A DNA stretch of 64,000 bases from Echinarachnius parma (lineage: Eukaryota; Echinodermata; Echinoidea; Clypeasteroida; Echinarachniidae), in NCBI GenBank assembly GCA_037951105.1, contig JBAMJV010009042.1:18118-82117 (forward strand), read 5' to 3'. Made by a program: the position numbers and the translations under genes. The notes beneath the pieces are model-generated. The model was given only the letters and a program-made list of their open reading frames with translations, was not told where the DNA came from and searched no databases. Below are positions 1 to 12,605 of this stretch, one piece after another. How positions within the stretch are numbered: the stretch's first letter is position 1; every line of letters begins with the position of its first letter.

Positions 1-220
1 AATTTTTTACTTAGGCCAGGAATTTGAGGGTGTTGACAAAAAATGCTTACATGTACAAGGGCTTTAGGAAAGTGTGTAACGAAGGCCATTCATTACCGCG
101 CTCTCTGCGTAGTATACTTTGACATAATTAGATTTTCCTACGTGTGCTAATAATAGTACCAAGTGCAATATTGGTAAGCCGTACCCGACTGTACTACATG
201 TATGTAGTCTAATGACATGG

Positions 221-400
221 GCCTGTACCTGTATGTATTCATGAACTGTTGCTAGTTGCTAGCTTGGTTTCATGCCAAGAAAATTTTGGATGATAAATTG
301 TTGGGTAAGTAAGGAACACAAAGTTTGTTCAGTCACTAACTCTCATTATTTGGGTAAGCATATTATGCTTATATTATGCTTAACTATCCCTAGTTACCTC
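221..400 (+). repeat. Palindrome-family fragment (gttgctagttgctagctt)
   Basis: tattcatgaactgttgctagttgctagcttggtttcatgccaag recurs with changes at about 745-790. Related sequence (gggcccatattcataaag, tagcttagttccatgc) occurs at 46453-46645. It is a family of GGGCC-tipped palindromic elements bearing a TTCATGAA-like start. Confidence 0.5.
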
Positions 401-620
401 CGCCAACGAAGTTGGTTATGTTTTCGGTCCCGTTTGTACCGTTTGTTTGTTCGTCACCAGTCTCCTGCGCACAATTTCACAGATATCTCAACCAATTTTT
501 CATAGAAGCTTCATTTTCATCTATCTATAGAACCCATTAAATTTTCAAGGTCAAAAGTCAAAGGGCAAGGATTTTATAAAATTCTAGTGTTGGCAGGAGG
601 TATGCACTCCCTGAGTGCAC
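388..620 (+). mobile_element. Short inverted-end element (TACCTCCGCCAA ends)
   Basis: It begins near ttacctccgccaacgaag and ends near ttggcaggaggtatgcactc, so its ends are short imperfect inverted repeats. The interior is unique and non-coding. The 77-codon frame crossing its start is not convincing. It resembles a non-autonomous DNA transposon; the superfamily is not assignable here. Confidence 0.5.
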
Positions 621-724
621 TGCGTCTATTATACATGTAGCAACACAAATTATATTTTGTTGCAAACTAAGCTCTATCATCTAAAAAAAGACTTGGAATT
701 GAACTAAGCTTACAGTGTGTTTCT

Positions 725-1030
725 ATGAATATGGGCCCTGGACTCCTATTCATGAAAGCTTGCTAGTTGCTAGCTTAGTTTTACGCCAAGTCTAGAGTAC
801 TCTATTTGGGATGGTGAGTATAATGTATTCAATAAGAAATCTTTCAATTAGCTACATGTAACTATGGTTAGCTTTGATAGTAATTAACAAAGGCTAGAAC
901 CAAGCTAACCCTCATTTGCAATTAAGACAAGTTTGTAAAGAACTTGTTGCATACTTACATGTAGTCCTACCGTTCAAAAGAGACTGCATGAAACTAAACT
1001 GATGAGGGGTTTCATGAGTATGGACCATGG
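725..1030 (+). mobile_element. Palindromic element with gaatatgggccc / gagtatggaccatgg ends
   Basis: The left end gaatatgggccctgg with ttcatgaaagcttgc and the right end gggtttcatgagtatggaccatgg are imperfect inverted repeats of each other. The interior has gctagttgctagctt and gttagctt in opposite orientations. No coding capacity. A second, better-preserved member is at 46453-46645. Confidence 0.5.
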
Positions 1031-2021
1031 CGGCTTGTTTACTCCAGGTTGTACTTGTTTCGTAGTATTGACAACTGGATAACAAGTTAACAACACTGAT
1101 AATACCATGTTTGCTAGTCCATAGGTGAAATGGGTGGCAATTTGTTATTGGCAGTTATCTGCTTGTAGTGTTTTTGAGATGTTTTTATTTGAAATTCTGT
1201 ACAATGGACGTGTTGGTGACTTCAAACGTTGTTGAATATAGTAACAACAACGGTGAAAAGAACTCATGAATGTGTTCTTTTGCAATTATAACGCAATAGT
1301 ACATTTGGAATACAGTATGCAGTCATATATGTGTGTTTTTATGTTTTAATGTTAGTGTTTTTAATGTTTTCACTTAAAGTTTTGCAAAATTGACTTCCAG
1401 AACTGTATTTTAAAAAAAAAGAAAAAAAAAGAAGAGTTCGTTCTAGGAAAATGAAATTTAGTCATTTACCTAGTAAATTGAATCAACTTTGTTTGCAGAA
1501 AGCTTGCTATTTTTAGCGGCTGAAATATTTTTGGATTAATTATTTAGGGTGACTTTCTAATTCCGAGGGCCAGACAGCACACACAGCGCTTACCTTCTTG
1601 ACAGGTGGTGCTACTAAGGCCATGAAAAATAAATGGTTGGATTGGCGTAATGCACGCCGACCCTAGAGGTTTTTTCAGATTTTTAAATATTTTTTTAAAT
1701 AATAATAAAAAATAAATAAATAAATAAAAAATTGCAATAGAATTTGCAATTGCGATGTGTTATGTGTGTGTTTTTGTGTATTTGTGCGAAGAAAAAAAAA
1801 AGAAAAAAAAATCCCTATCGACCTACCCTCATTTTTTTTTGGGTCTAATGCTGTACTATTTTGGTTATTTCCCAAAACTGCCACAAAGCGTAGGACGGTT
1901 ATCAGTTAACAAATTGCCATTACCAATCAGCTGGTGTGTTGTTCATTGGTAATTTGTATATTGTACTATTGGAAGCAATTTAAATTTGCACTGTACAATT
2001 AAATACAGTACATGTACATGT

Positions 2022-2240
2022 GATGACACACGCAGTACCCCGGGGTACCGTTGTACCCCGGTATCACGCATTGTGTAGCGCCATCTTGTGTCCACCCGAA
2101 GTACAGCTATTGCGTAGTGCATACAGTGCAGCGCGCGCTTGTATGCACGCTATACCCAGGGTACAGCCCTAAAAAAATAAATAAAAAATAAACAAAATGG
2201 CGGATTTTCGTTTGGTACCCCAGGGTACCATTTATGTCAT
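2022..2240 (+). mobile_element. Inverted-repeat element with GTACCCCGGGGTACC ends
   Basis: The left end gcagtaccccggggtaccg and the right end tttggtaccccagggtacca form an inverted pair roughly 200 bp apart, with a further ttgtaccccgg inside. It is a short non-coding palindromic element, probably MITE-like. No target duplication could be fixed. Confidence 0.45.
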
Positions 2241-2279
2241 CTATATAATGAGAGCAATACTACACATGTTCACATGTAC

Positions 2280-4560
2280 CAGTCATCAAACAGAGAGTCT
2301 GTTTTTGAGTTGGTGTGTGATTGACTTCAACAGTCACTATAAAGCAATAAACCTACCATTGCAGTAATAGAGCTAAATTGCGTTTATGTAGTACTGTAAC
2401 TGCAATGTTTTTAAAACATGCTAAGAAAGCAATTGACTGACACAAGTCAACAAAAAACAGATTCTGTTTTTGAGTTGGTGTATCAGTATGATTGACCGCA
2501 ACGGTCACTAAGCAATGGACCTAAACATTGCAGTTACTTGGAATGCATTCAACAAAATGTGGTTATAAATTCATAATGTACTGTGCAATGGTGCACATGA
2601 CTTTGTGATGTGTCTGACACACAGCGGCACATGACATGTATGCTACAAGTGCTCTCCTGCATGTTAATTAATTGACGTGATCAGTCAACGAACAGCGAAT
2701 CTGTTGTTCAGTGGGTGTTTGATTGACTGCAACAGTAAGCACCGCTCACCCCCACTATTACAGTAATTGCTGATCGCTAGTATCGGTATGCCGATTGATG
2801 GTGGGGGCGTGAACCTGGCGTTGTCAGAGCTATCGCTGATGAGCAGCGGTCCGGTCCGAGTCAATCACCGCTGACCGACGTTTGGGCTAAGTGACAGTCA
2901 AGGTTGTAAGCATGTTTACATAGCATGCAATGGGACTTGCTTCGTAAACACTTAGCATAATATTCAAATTGTGCATAGAAGATGATTTTGAAGTTCATAG
3001 ATCTACATGTACATGTATACCAATTAAATGTATGAGCAGTTGTCCGATTCAATCACCGATGACGGACGTTGGGAAAAGTGACAGTCAATGTTCTAAGCCA
3101 TGCTGGGTTATCTGGGATCACTGTTTACATAGTATGCAATAATGAGACCTCCTTTGTACAGATATGATTTCATTCTAATGCAAGCATATATAGTATACAA
3201 TTTGAAGTTGTGCATCTACATGTACAGTAGGTGTGAAAAGATGATCTTTATGTTATACCAAGTATGATGTATACCTATTATATACAGTAGATGAAGTGTT
3301 CAGCCATATTTTTCTTCATGATTTCATTCTAATGCTAGCATTACATTTATATTTGAAGTTCTGCAGAGGTGTGAATCTAGGCAATCTCTACCATACACGT
3401 ATTAGATTACCAATTTGTGAGCAACACGTTCAGTCACTCGATGATCTGATCGATGTTGGGAAAGTGATATTTTAAAGGGGACCACTAGGTACCGTTTTGT
3501 GATATCAAATAGATACAACATTTCGCAAAGGGGTGTGTAATTCATAAACAAAGCAATTAATTACCACCACTTACGGAACCACTATTATTTCCTGGTTCCT
3601 TACGGGCCAAACATTTGCGAGTGCGCCAATGCTATTCACGCGTACGTTTTTTAGACAATAGAATCCCGGACGATTCGTTCGCTCTGGACAAAGTAGTCTC
3701 GTACATGCAGACCCGTAAACGCGTGCTTTAGAATGTTGCGTTTTCCAATTATTTTTTTTCTTCTTCCTGGAAACATATTTTTGTGAATTTGTTGATGGAA
3801 TGGACTACTAAAGATGTTACCTTTCATTTATAAGAATATTATTTTGGGGTGATGGTACCCTGTACCCTTTAAGATTGTACATGTAGGCATGCAGGGTTAT
3901 TCGGGTTCAGGGTTTTCACAATTTATCAAAGCATGCAGTGGGACCGTGTTTGTATTATAATTTAATTTAATTCTTATGCTAGCATAATATTTGAAGTTGT
4001 GCATCTTTGTGAGTAGGCAATCTTTACTTTATTAGTTTAACGATTCGTGAGCAACACCTTCGTCTTCAGTCGGTGGATGTTGACCGATGCTGGGAAAGTG
4101 ATATTCAAGGTTAAAATTTGTAGGCATGCAGGGTTATTTCGGATCAGCGTTTTCGTCATATAACTTAACTGCATTGGGACTTTGTTATTATGATTTATTC
4201 TTTATTATGCTAGCATAATATTTGAAGTTGTGCAAAGGTGTGAATAGGCAATCTCTACTTTGTTAGTTTACCGATTTGTGCGCAACACGTTCAGTCGGTC
4301 ACATTGACCGATGTTGGGAAAGCGATATTCAAGGTTGTGTTGTAGGCATGCAGGGTTATTTGGGATCAGCATTTTCACCATAATTTAGCTTGCAGTGGGA
4401 CTTTATTTGTATTATGATTTAATTATTATGCTAGCATACTATTTGGAAGTTGTACATCTTTGTGAATAGGTGATCTTTTACTTTATTGCAAGTTTACCAA
4501 TTTATGAACAAGCCTCATAATTCAATCAAGGTTTATCAATGTTTGAAAAATGAGGCCCCA
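2280..4560 (+). repeat. Divergent tandem repeat block, about 210-250 bp period
   Basis: Units recur with aggcatgcagggttat at 3885, 4132 and 4344, gctagcataatatttgaagttgtgca, and a ctgaccgatgttgggaaagtgatattcaagg stretch. Older units at 2870, 3060 and 3420 are more diverged. An upstream sub-block (2290, 2456 and 2691) repeats ctgtttttgagttggtgt plus a ttgactgcaacagtcact-like stretch. It is interrupted by the TTAA element at 3476-3868. Confidence 0.75.
3476..3868 (+). mobile_element. TTAA-type MITE, family B copy 1 (Kolobok/T2-like ends)
   Basis: TTAA at 3472-3475 and 3869-3872 flanks AGGGGACCACT... and ...GGTACCCTGTACCCT. It is inserted in a unit of the surrounding tandem block: neighbouring units read gatattcaaggttaaaattt where this one is split. 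Most of it is shared with 39518-39935 (for example accgttttgtgatatcaaat and gcgagtgcgccaa). The TTAAAGGRR end is what is described for T2/Kolobok-type MITEs. Non-coding. Confidence 0.82.
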
Positions 4561-5269
4561 TTGTACAGTTCTATCATATGTACTTTGTATCATGTGTGCA
4601 TCGTACATGGATGTCAACAATCAGAGTGAATTGGATCTTACTCATATCATTCTTTCCTAGCGACATGCAATTTTGTCAATATTATGGGTACTGTTTCACA
4701 AACATTTGCCATAATAGCATGTCATAAGCTACTGTTGCAAGCTTGTACTTGATTCTGGTTGCCTGAGAAAAGAACACACACATGTGTATACTGTATATTT
4801 TGTCATTGATGGCAAGTTATGTGCAACAGGGTCCTTTAAATGGTTATTTGAGGCCATTTCCATTGACCATATTTCAATATGTACTAAAGTTGTAAACATA
4901 TACTATATTGCAATCTACTGACGTTCCAGGGTATGATTGGCTGAGAGAACAAGTGTGAGCTTCATAAAATAGTGATGACAAGACGCAAGTTTTGTGCAAC
5001 AGGGTCTTAATGTTTCAGTGAGGCCATTTCCGATTTTCCATGGACCATAATTCAATAATGTGCCTGCAGGATGAAGCCATGTTCAGGCCGGCAAGGACAT
5101 TCGTTCCATATTGTCATTTTTATGAGTGATGAGAGAAAGGTCTGTCTGTTTGAATAAAACTGTTCAACACTGGTCTATGAAATAACTCCTGGATCCAATG
5201 TAGGGTATGGAGATATATAGCAAAATCATAGACTTCAATGGGCTAGCTTCAGACTTCAGTGGGAAAAAT

Positions 5270-5400
5270 ACACTGGTGCTCAGGGCAAATTCAGCTTCGC
5301 CCCTGAAAGTCATAAAAGAGCCCCCTTAAATTTGCCTAGCAACGCAATAGAAATGTTACTATTTCAATGAAGGCAAGCTTGAAGAGAGCCCCGGAGAATA
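5270..5400 (+). repeat. Dispersed repeat W, copy 1
   Basis: gctcagggcaaattcagc, then cgcccctgaaagtcataaaagagccccctt and gcaagcttgaagagagcccc. The same order of blocks recurs at 8861, 17394 and 27100, in two of those ending in a long C tract. Non-coding, origin unknown. Confidence 0.6.
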
Positions 5401-6142
5401 CATTTCAATTTTTCCCAGGTTAGCTCAACTCTTTTCTTAGTGGGGTACTGTAGATGAAACGGTAAGCAATGATATAAAATGGAACTGGAAAGAAAAGTAA
5501 TAAAGAATTTTCTATAGTTCATGCTCATACATGTGCAATTCAACATTTTCGCAGAGAAAATTTGTCAGATTTGAATGAAGAGTTCGATTACAGTATCATG
5601 CGCATTCACTTTATCATAAATCAAAGGCACTCGGCTCAGCTGCCATTTATAATGCTTCCTATTTTTATAGTTCATGTTATGACTAGCTGGTGGTAGGGTC
5701 ATCAAAAGTTAATTTTATCATGGATAATTGAGCAGATTCTATCTGAGCCCCATGAACGATAAAAGCAGATGAGCATTTCATTACAAATCAATGGCAATCA
5801 CAGCCCCGTGAACTTTGCAGCTTATGTGAACTGTAGTGCTGTACTACTATGAACATTCAACTGGTTGGTATTTCATAAGCACCGTGATTTTAACGTCTTG
5901 GTGATTGTGATCTGAGGTTTTTGAAGAGTTGCATTCCATTAGTGTAATGGAAAACAAATCTGGTTCGCAGTTCAGGAGCTCTGTGTACTATGCTCCATCC
6001 ATATCCTGTAAAAGTGTTGGACACGTATGTATACATTATTCTACTTAGACCCCAGCTGAAATATATATCGGGTTTGTTCCCCAATCAGTAAAAAAAACCA
6101 TGAACATCAATTCAACATTCATGATTAAAATGTAAGAAACAA

Positions 6143-6500
6143 TAAAGGTGCACCTGTAAAGTGTCAGAAATTGCCCAAAATTACATTTGAGACTTCAATC
6201 CTATACCAAAATCATTGTAAGATATGTCCGAATGATGTGTAAAAGTTTCATTGAAAAAGAACACTGCTTTCCTGGTTAAAAAAGCAAAAATTTGCATCAG
6301 CTTTTACAACGAATTACTGTATAACGTGTATGGGGTTTATGACCGTTCATTAACGCTCTTGAGCTGAATGATTATCAATGATAGATATCGTCATACTAAA
6401 GGGGCATTTAAAAAAACCATGAGCCAAACAAACAACACGGTAGAAGAGAATAGTGGAAGCTCCAAGTACTTTTCGTGGAGTTAGACACATTACTGGTTTC
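6143..6500 (+). mobile_element. TTAA-type MITE, family C copy 1 (end degraded)
   Basis: aataaaggtgcacctgtaaagtg starts a stretch nearly identical to 31427-31794 through tttcattgaaaaagaacac, ctgctttcctggtt, gaccgttcattaacgctc and ggagttagacac. The left TTAA is degraded and the right end is not sharp, so the limits are approximate. Confidence 0.7.
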
Positions 6501-7019
6501 ACTGTAAGAAACATTAAGAATGGTAGAACCATTTAAATGAAGTGTGAAAATAGATTACCCTTTGCGCTAGTTTAGACCAGAATGTGACTCAAGTGGACAC
6601 AATTTTACGAGGGCTTTTCCAACCATCCTGTCCAGACACTTCAGTGACAATGATTACTGCAAGATTAATAACAAAAAAGGGTAAAATACACAATGAATAA
6701 CCGACAAATTTCCTATTCGTCAGATAGTCTCCTTCTCGTTCAACAAAGAGGAAGTGAAGAACAGGCGTTGGGATCGAACTTGCATTAACCCGTCCCCTCC
6801 GAGTTTATGAAGTCCCCATAGACTTTGTACACAGCCCACTCGGTTCCCATGGTCAAGGGGTAAAGACTTGAGGAATGTGAATATATATAGAGACAATCAT
6901 CTTGTAAGAAGTGCGTAATGGTGATGTAATCTAGATCGGGCATTGATACAATCATTTTGTTTCTGATAAGTTGATAAAAATAGAGGGAGAAAAGATGATG
7001 CATCGGAAATGAAGTGAAT

Positions 7020-8010
7020 GATCTCACTCTTTGTCATTTATTTTGTTTCAGATACGGAAAAGAAAATCACCCCTCAGAAATGAATTTGAAATATTTCACC
7101 TCTTCATTTATTTTGTCAGAAAAGAAGTGAAGTTGTTCACTCCTCGTCTTTAATTATGTCGTGAATGCCATTTGAAAAGAAGAGATCATACCGCGGAAAT
7201 GAATTGAGATTTTTTATTTTTCACTTCTGATTCGTTTTGTTGGTGGAAAAAGTACAATATCTCTTGCCCCCTCATCACGAGAAGATTATGCCTTGGAAAT
7301 GGATTGAAATTTCTCACTCTTTTTCATTTCTTTTGTCTCCGTTCTTGGAAAAGAAGATGATAGCACCTGGGAAATGACCTGAAATATCCTAACCCTTTGT
7401 CATCTTTCACATTGACTCCTCCATCATATTCATTTAGTGGCAATTTTTTTGTCAATATCCAGAGGCCGTGCACATCTCTCTCATCTCTTCAGCCGTGAAC
7501 TGAATCCTTCAACATTGACTCTATTGTTTTCATTTTGTTCCAATTTCCCAATCTCCAGAGGGTGGATTTTGTTTTCATCATTGCTGTACATTTCTTTTCT
7601 TTCTTATGTGAGGAACAACAGTAAGTTTAACACTCTCGGTGTTAAGACATGCGGAAGTCTTGTAGTTATTAAACAGGAAAGAAAATTATGGCTCAGAATT
7701 CAGACATGAACTGAAATATCTCACCTTTTGTCATATTTCACATTGACTTCAATGTCTTCATTTTGTTCCAATTTCCCAATCTCCCGAGGGTAGATGATTG
7801 TAATCATAGCAGTATTTTATGTGCACATCTCTCTTTCATTATAGTGACACAACAACCAGTTACATACTGTACTTCTCTAACACTAAGTGTCAAGTAACGC
7901 AAATATCTTGTAGTTCATACCCATTTTTTCCCCGGTGGAAAGGAAATTTATGCCTCAGTAATGATCTGAAAAATCTCACCTTTTGTCATCTTTCACATTG
8001 ACTCCACCAT
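7020..8010 (+). repeat. Divergent direct repeats (ctgaaatatctcacc...ttgtcatctttcacattgact)
   Basis: The block with ctcaccttttgtcatctttcacattgact and a cagagggtgga-like follow-up recurs near 7379, 7709 and 7967. A shorter theme (ggaaatgaattgaaatttctcactctttt) recurs between 7020 and 7340. Frames in this block (such as 7437-7709) are low in complexity and not conserved between units, so I regard them as non-coding. Confidence 0.55.
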
Positions 8011-8860
8011 CTTCATCAAGACATAATTTTCTAATATATCCAGAGGGTGGATTTATTTTCGTCCACATTTGCAAGATATAAAAGAGCCTTAGAACTGTTT
8101 TGTGCAGTGCACTATTATCATTATTAATTACGAGGGCAGAATAGCCAGTTAATACATCTTTAGCTCTCTTAGCGTCGTCATCTGTCAACTGATGCAAAGG
8201 TTCTTATACCCACTTGTTCACACACGAACTGAAAATATCATTGATGTTTGCACACTTTGCCCACTAGGGTTAAATAGGAACAAATATAAGAACAATGCAT
8301 TCTTTTCATTATGATTATGAGGACATATCAAACAGTTACCTTGTTTCACTCTTTCCAAACTGTGCAATATACGCAACATTGGTCTTATTATATAGTTCCC
8401 ATGCTCCCACTTGTTAGCACACCAGATGAAAATATCATTGAGGTTTGCAAACTTTCCCATCACATCAGATTTGAAAGAGTTAAATGGGAGAAAAGAATGA
8501 TTAGATCCCCTCTGGCTTTTCATTTTTCATATCTCTTTGAGCTCCCCCCTTCATAACACTCATCATCATGCGAGCCTCATCCCTCGATATCCCGCAAACT
8601 AATTGCAACCTGGATGGATGGAGTGCCCCGCGGAAAGATTGGCGAACGAACGAAACGAACGAGCGGAGCAGTCAGAAACTTGGGTCCGGATATATTGGAG
8701 GGGGTTTCAATTAGAGGCGATCTGATCTCGAATTTAGCATATCTATCCTCTTCTCTCGCTACATTTTGCTAGGGGTTCTGCTATATTATATTACGTGATA
8801 GTGCTGCTGTAAAGTGTTTGTATTGTGGCGCCCTTATTATTTAGTGAAAAACGACACTTG

Positions 8861-9045
8861 AGCTCAGGGCAATTGTGCCCTAGAAATGCCAAAATGAGCC
8901 CTCTAAGATCATAACAAAGCCCCTAAAAACAGTTCAATGCAAAACAAATTTAAGAGTGTTTTTTTCATGCAGGCAAGCTTGAAAAGTACCCCCAAAAAAA
9001 AATTAGTTTGATTTTGTTATCCCCCCCCCCCCCCCCCCCCCCGAT
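8861..9045 (+). repeat. Dispersed repeat W, copy 2, ending in a 24-base-class C tract
   Basis: gctcagggcaattgtgccct, aatgccaaaatgagccctc, atcataacaaagcccctaaa, gcaagcttgaaaagtaccccc, then a long homopolymer of C near 9019-9042. The homopolymer length is a likely assembly uncertainty. Confidence 0.65.
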
Positions 9046-10107
9046 TTGCTATCTATCCAGGGCTGTCTCTCTCTACATTTTGCTAGGGTTCTGAATTTCA
9101 CTGCTGTATATTACGTGATAGTGTTGTTGTATTGTAACGCAACTCTATTTACAGTTTATATCATAATATTAATCCATCCCAAACTGCAGTTATGATGCTA
9201 TTAATTAAAGCGACAATTGTTCTGTAAAATACTCATTTCAATGAAATTAAAATCCAGATACTATTAGGCTAGTATTATGAATGCTCTTTTTGGTCATTAC
9301 TTCAACTCAGAAATATATGCAATACTTCCATGCTATAAAGTGGATGCCAAGTGACAAAGTGTATAGGGTCAGATACCTATTTGCGCAAAAATAAAATCCT
9401 AATTGAATATTTCTGATTAGGCTAATAGTCATAAAATGAAAACATATTTAGCCACTCTGATTAACAGAAATCAACAATATTTCCATGCATTATTCATGCA
9501 GATGTCGTTGCCCTGCTTGATTAAATATAGTTAGTCCATATATGAGTCATCTGATGAAGGGAATATGAATTGAGTAAACTGGGGCATGCGACTAATATCG
9601 GCGAGATGACGGACTGCCGCAATCTCACGTTTACATCAGCGTTAATAAAGCGCTGCACACTTATACGGGATACAAAATATAATAAATAGATGGATGGAGG
9701 CATTATTGCATCGACAGACTACAATCTTACAGCTTTTATTTCTAGGTCATTTATGATAATTTCCCTGTAAAAGCATAGCTAGAGCTTGATTGACATTGAA
9801 TTCTAATTTCAAGAATTGGGACACTCTTGTAATACAGATATGTGCCCCCATTTATTGACACTCGCCTAAGTACTGCAATTGATTAATGTTGTCATCTTGG
9901 TGGTCTCTTGACACAATTTTGTAAGTACGTTGTAGCAAATATCAGGGGGTGCAAACTTGTAATGAAAATCACTGCATTGCTGGATCTATACACATATTCT
10001 AATAGCAATATAAACAATATGTTGAGAGTTAAATCTAATTGCCTTTTAATTAATCAGTGTTGATTGTCCATATTGGACATACTGAACTTCAAAAGTCAAG
10101 ACTCATA

Positions 10108-10485
10108 AAGGAGTGGTCACACTGAACCTGAATCCCCACGAATAGACCCACGAATGCAGTGCGAATTGGTACAAATCTATGGCAAGCCGTTTTAACATCT
10201 ATTCCTATTTCTTGATATCAATAATTGAATTATTGATATCAGTTTATTTCTTGATATCAAGTATTACCAATACCGAAAAGTATTTCTTGATATCAAGAAT
10301 GCATTTCTTGATATCGAGAATGCATTTCTTGATATCAAGAATTCGATTTCTTGATATCAAGAATTGAATTCTTGATATCAAGAAATAGGAATAAATGTTA
10401 AAACGGCTTGCCATTGATTTGTACCAATTCGTACTGCATTCGTGGGTCTATTCGTGGGGATTCGTGTTCAGTGTGACCACTCCTT
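10108..10485 (+). mobile_element. MITE with about 100-bp terminal inverted repeats and a GATATC-palindrome core
   Basis: It is flanked by TA at 10106-10107 and 10486-10487. The left end AAGGAGTGGTCACACTGAA and the right end TTCAGTGTGACCACTCCTT match. The inverted arms run about 100 bp through aatccccacgaatagaccca, acaaat, ggcaagccgttttaaca and cctatttcttgatatc. The centre is a short tandem array of the self-complementary TTCTTGATATCAAGAA. The 62-codon frame with repeated FLISR is a by-product of this array. Confidence 0.88.
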
Positions 10486-10781
10486 TAGCCTGCACTAGAG
10501 GGTGAAAAGAACTTTGCTTTAGATTAATAAATCTTAACCTTCTCCAAACCAAGTAGATACAAGTCCATTGATATCCTACGCTCGTAGTGAGCATACAGAA
10601 TCAAGAGGAGCAATATGCGCTCCAGGCCATTTGAGTGGGGAACGTGTTGAGCCTGCGAACCCGTAACTTTTAGGCTGGAAATGAAAGGTGACCGGTCCGA
10701 GTGGAACTTAATTGAATTGACCATTAGAAGAATTTGCCCATTACATTTGCACCGTAGCAGCTTGTGTAAATTACTTACTTA

Positions 10782-10874
10782 ACCCGTTCAGGACGGACTG
10801 ATTTTGCTACAACATGTATTCTCCGTAGACCAAAGGCCGAATATTTTCGGGACCAGTCCTGAACGGATTAATGT
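10782..10874 (+). mobile_element. Short palindromic element (CCGTTCAGGAC ends)
   Basis: ttaacccgttcaggacgg at the left and ggaccagtcctgaacggattaa at the right form an inverted repeat enclosing about 50 bases. Ends are TTAA-like on both sides. Too short to assign. Confidence 0.5.
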
Positions 10875-11513
10875 AAAGGTTAGTAAAGGATACTTAAGGT
10901 TATTAAATGACACTTGGGATTACTAAAGGTTCTTTAAGGTTACTAATATTCTTATTACTTGCTGAATAAAAATAAAGTGTGACCAGGTCAATGGCAATTG
11001 AATTGACCCATAGAATGTGGTCATCATATCCGGTGTATATTATATTGACAACTTCTATATATAATTATTATAAAGTACATTAAATTTGTACTCAAAGAGG
11101 ATATCTTTTTACGTGGACATGAGATGGTATTTGACCTTTAAAATTACATTGATATGTCCAAGTCCAAGAACATAACAATTAACAAATCCAGCCCACACTG
11201 AATGAAAATGGAAGCAAAGTTGTCAGTCCAAATAGCATTCAATTTAATTGGCCAGTAGAATGTAGCCCATCAGCATCTATATGAAGCTTTAGTCTGTAAA
11301 TTTCTTTTCTTAAACGGGATGTTTCGTGGGATGTCGTGTTACACGTTACGTTAACAGTTGGCAGTAATTGACTCCTAGTTGCTAGATGACCTTTAGAAAT
11401 GGTCAGCGGTAGGGGAAACTCACTAGTAGGAGCAGTCCTGATTGAGTGATAGAGTGATGACCAAGAGATTGACCAAGTCACAAATACCCTTTTCACATAC
11501 TATTACATGTAGC

Positions 11514-12605
11514 CCAGGGCTAGCCCGGGGCCAGTGAAATTGCACTTCGGGCCAGCAAAAATGTATAAAAGTCATATTTTGGGGGCCCGATCGGGCAAGC
11601 AGATTTTCAACTTGACCATTGACAAAATCAGAAAAAATATTGTTTTCCTTCCATGTCATGCTTCATCTATTCTCAAGGGTTTGATCATGAAAGAGTGATA
11701 TTTTGAAGAGTAAAAAGTGTACTCATGAAATCAAAATTTTGGGGCCAGTAAATTTTTCTTTCGGGCCACCAGAAAAGAGGGAGAGAATTATTTACTGGCC
11801 CGACCAGGTAGTCGTGTAGATTTTTTCTAGGACCTGGACAATGTTTTTTTATTGATTCGTATTCTAGAAGGGTTAAGAAACAATTTCCAGCTTTGTTGCC
11901 ACCTTGGCAACATTGGGCAACTTTTTTTATAAGCATTATAAAGTTAATTAAGCTAATTTGCATATTTGTGAAATAAGGTCAGGGTCATTTTCCTATCTCA
12001 TTTTTACTTTCCCGGGTTCCCAATATACTGATTTGGGGGAATATGCAATTAGGTAAATACCTAATCTATGCAAATAATATGCATTGCTATATGTTGCCAT
12101 GATTACAACTAATCTTTGATATCTTGAATACATACTTAGAACATATCTGACAAATAATAATCGGGAATTATTGCTTATTAAGGGCTGTAGCCACTGAAAA
12201 TCAATAATATTCATAAATATGCAAATTAGGGGCAGCCATCTTGAATTTCAGGGTGTTGCCCATATGGGCACTTACAAACGAGCACTCAGAAATTGAAATC
12301 CTTGCCCCAAAATATGCTAGATACTTGTTTTTATCAATATTGCACTATTGCTAGATAGACAATGACCCCTGACCTTATTTTCAAAAAATATGCAAATTAG
12401 CTAATTAACGTTATAATGGTTATAAAAAAAAGTTGCCCAATGTTGCCAAGGTGGCAACAAAGCTGAAATTTTTTTCTTAACCCTTCTAGAATATGAATCA
12501 ATAAAAAAAACGTTGCACTAAAGAACGTCTCCAGGTCTAATACACGAAGTATAGGACGTCTACCAGGACTAAGGCCACTAACAAAAATTTAAGTGTGGAG
12601 CCCTG
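11514..12605 (+). mobile_element. hAT-like J element with 8-bp duplication, split by a fold-back element
   Basis: CATGTAGC at 11506-11513 and 12606-12613 is an 8-bp target duplication. The left end CCAGGGCTAGCCC and the right end GTGTGGAGCCCTG (reverse complement CAGGGCTCCACAC) are inverted repeats. The interior carries gggcccgatcgggcaag and repeated gggccagtaaattttt-type blocks. A fold-back element occupies the middle (about 11845-12560). TIRs starting CAGGG with 8-bp duplications are typical of hAT elements. Non-coding. Confidence 0.8.
11845..12560 (+). mobile_element. Fold-back element G, copy 1
   Basis: The left arm contains agctttgttgccaccttggcaac, ttataagcattataaag and gctaatttgcatattt. 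The right arm contains their reverse complements in mirrored order (aatatgcaaattagctaatt, gttgccaaggtggcaacaaagct). The right edge includes gtctaatacacgaagtatagg, matched in inverse orientation at the left edge of the copy at 42100. It is nested inside the J element 11514-12605, so it is younger than that element. No coding capacity. Confidence 0.78.

Noticed and set aside
6755-6850. Minus-strand tRNA-like string (gcaagttcgatcccaacgcc)
   Set aside because: Only a B-box-like match; no A-box or cloverleaf could be traced.
10179-10367. Frame with repeated FLISR peptides
   Set aside because: Produced by the palindromic TTCTTGATATCAAGAA array of the MITE at 10108-10485, not a protein.
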